The notes beneath the pieces are model-generated. The model was given only the letters and a program-made list of their open reading frames with translations. It did not search any database and was not told the origin of the DNA. From assembly GCA_037039925.1 (NCBI GenBank), contig JAXRKP010000699.1, forward strand, positions 111,001-175,000: a stretch of DNA of 64,000 bases. The letters run 5' to 3'. The translations under genes and the position numbers were made by a program. Source of the DNA: Doris montereyensis (lineage: Eukaryota > Mollusca > Gastropoda > Nudibranchia > Dorididae). Numbering within the stretch: position 1 is the stretch's first letter; the number at the start of each line of letters is the position of its first letter. Below, one piece after another: positions 63,845-64,000 of the stretch.

Positions 63845-64000
63845 TTTTTACAATAAAGCAATATGTGCAGTGAGAGTAGCTGGAAACATATCTGCAGAAT
63901 TTAATGTAGATATAGAAGTAAGAGAGGGTTGTATCCTAAGTCCTCTTTTGTTTATCACATTTATGGATTCAGTCGCAAAGGCATCCTTAAAAGAAGAAAA
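63845..64000 (+). mobile_element. RTE-like reverse transcriptase fragment, cut by the window edge
   Basis: One open frame reads AEFNVDIEVREGCILSPLLF, the conserved R-x-G-C-x-L-S-P-x-L-F block of non-LTR RTs, upstream of the ADD box. No stop is seen up to base 64000, so the element continues to the right. Confidence 0.75.

Overview
The window reads as nuclear DNA of an invertebrate animal: AT-rich, with GT-AG split genes, many microsatellites and minisatellites, and a dense mix of non-LTR, BEL/Pao, P-element/THAP, MULE, pogo-like and SINE sequences. A mollusc or other lophotrochozoan is my best guess, helped by the frequent AGATCTAGATCT-type runs, but this is inference and no species is named.

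Host genes. (1) At 839-3570 (+) lie the last three coding exons of a SENP/Ulp1 SUMO protease, including the catalytic Cys. Its intron holds a dead RTE-type LINE. (2) At 7049-7819 (+) two in-phase exons form the 3' end of an unrecognised gene. (3) At 26862-40117 (-) lies a gene of 13 exons whose boundaries and phases I could chain base by base. Its protein of about 460 aa looks like a polynucleotide kinase-phosphatase (kinase fold, then HAD fold) in which the key motifs are degenerate. I do not recognise it by name. (4) At 18306-21985 (-) lies a THAP/P-element transposase-like gene with a clean first exon and a badly broken second exon. (5) Two tRNA-like genes at 61441 and 63536 sit in a duplicated segment.

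Mobile DNA. From 4.5 to 18 kb there are MITEs, a Penelope-like inverted repeat with a hammerhead-like core, a pogo-like MITE, a 0.7 kb tandem duplication, and a dispersed repeat split by an L2/CR1-like LINE. At 40.9-42.7 kb is a decayed MULE transposase with SWIM and PHD-type zinc motifs. At 44430-56327 is a BEL/Pao element with two LTRs and a matching 5-bp target duplication. It is split by a Rex1-like LINE, which is itself split by another LINE, so three levels of nesting are visible. CR1-like and RTE-like RT fragments lie at 56.4-57.3 kb and at the right edge.

Tandem arrays. At least eleven arrays with units of 34-53 bp occur. For several the source is visible in or beside the array: the BEL/Pao integrase active-site region (46 bp), a pogo-like terminal inverted repeat (53 bp), a tRNA-derived SINE head (50 bp), a dispersed repeat (34 bp) and the THAP transposase C-terminal coding region (42 bp). 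Repeated conversion of transposon fragments into minisatellites is the most striking feature of the window.
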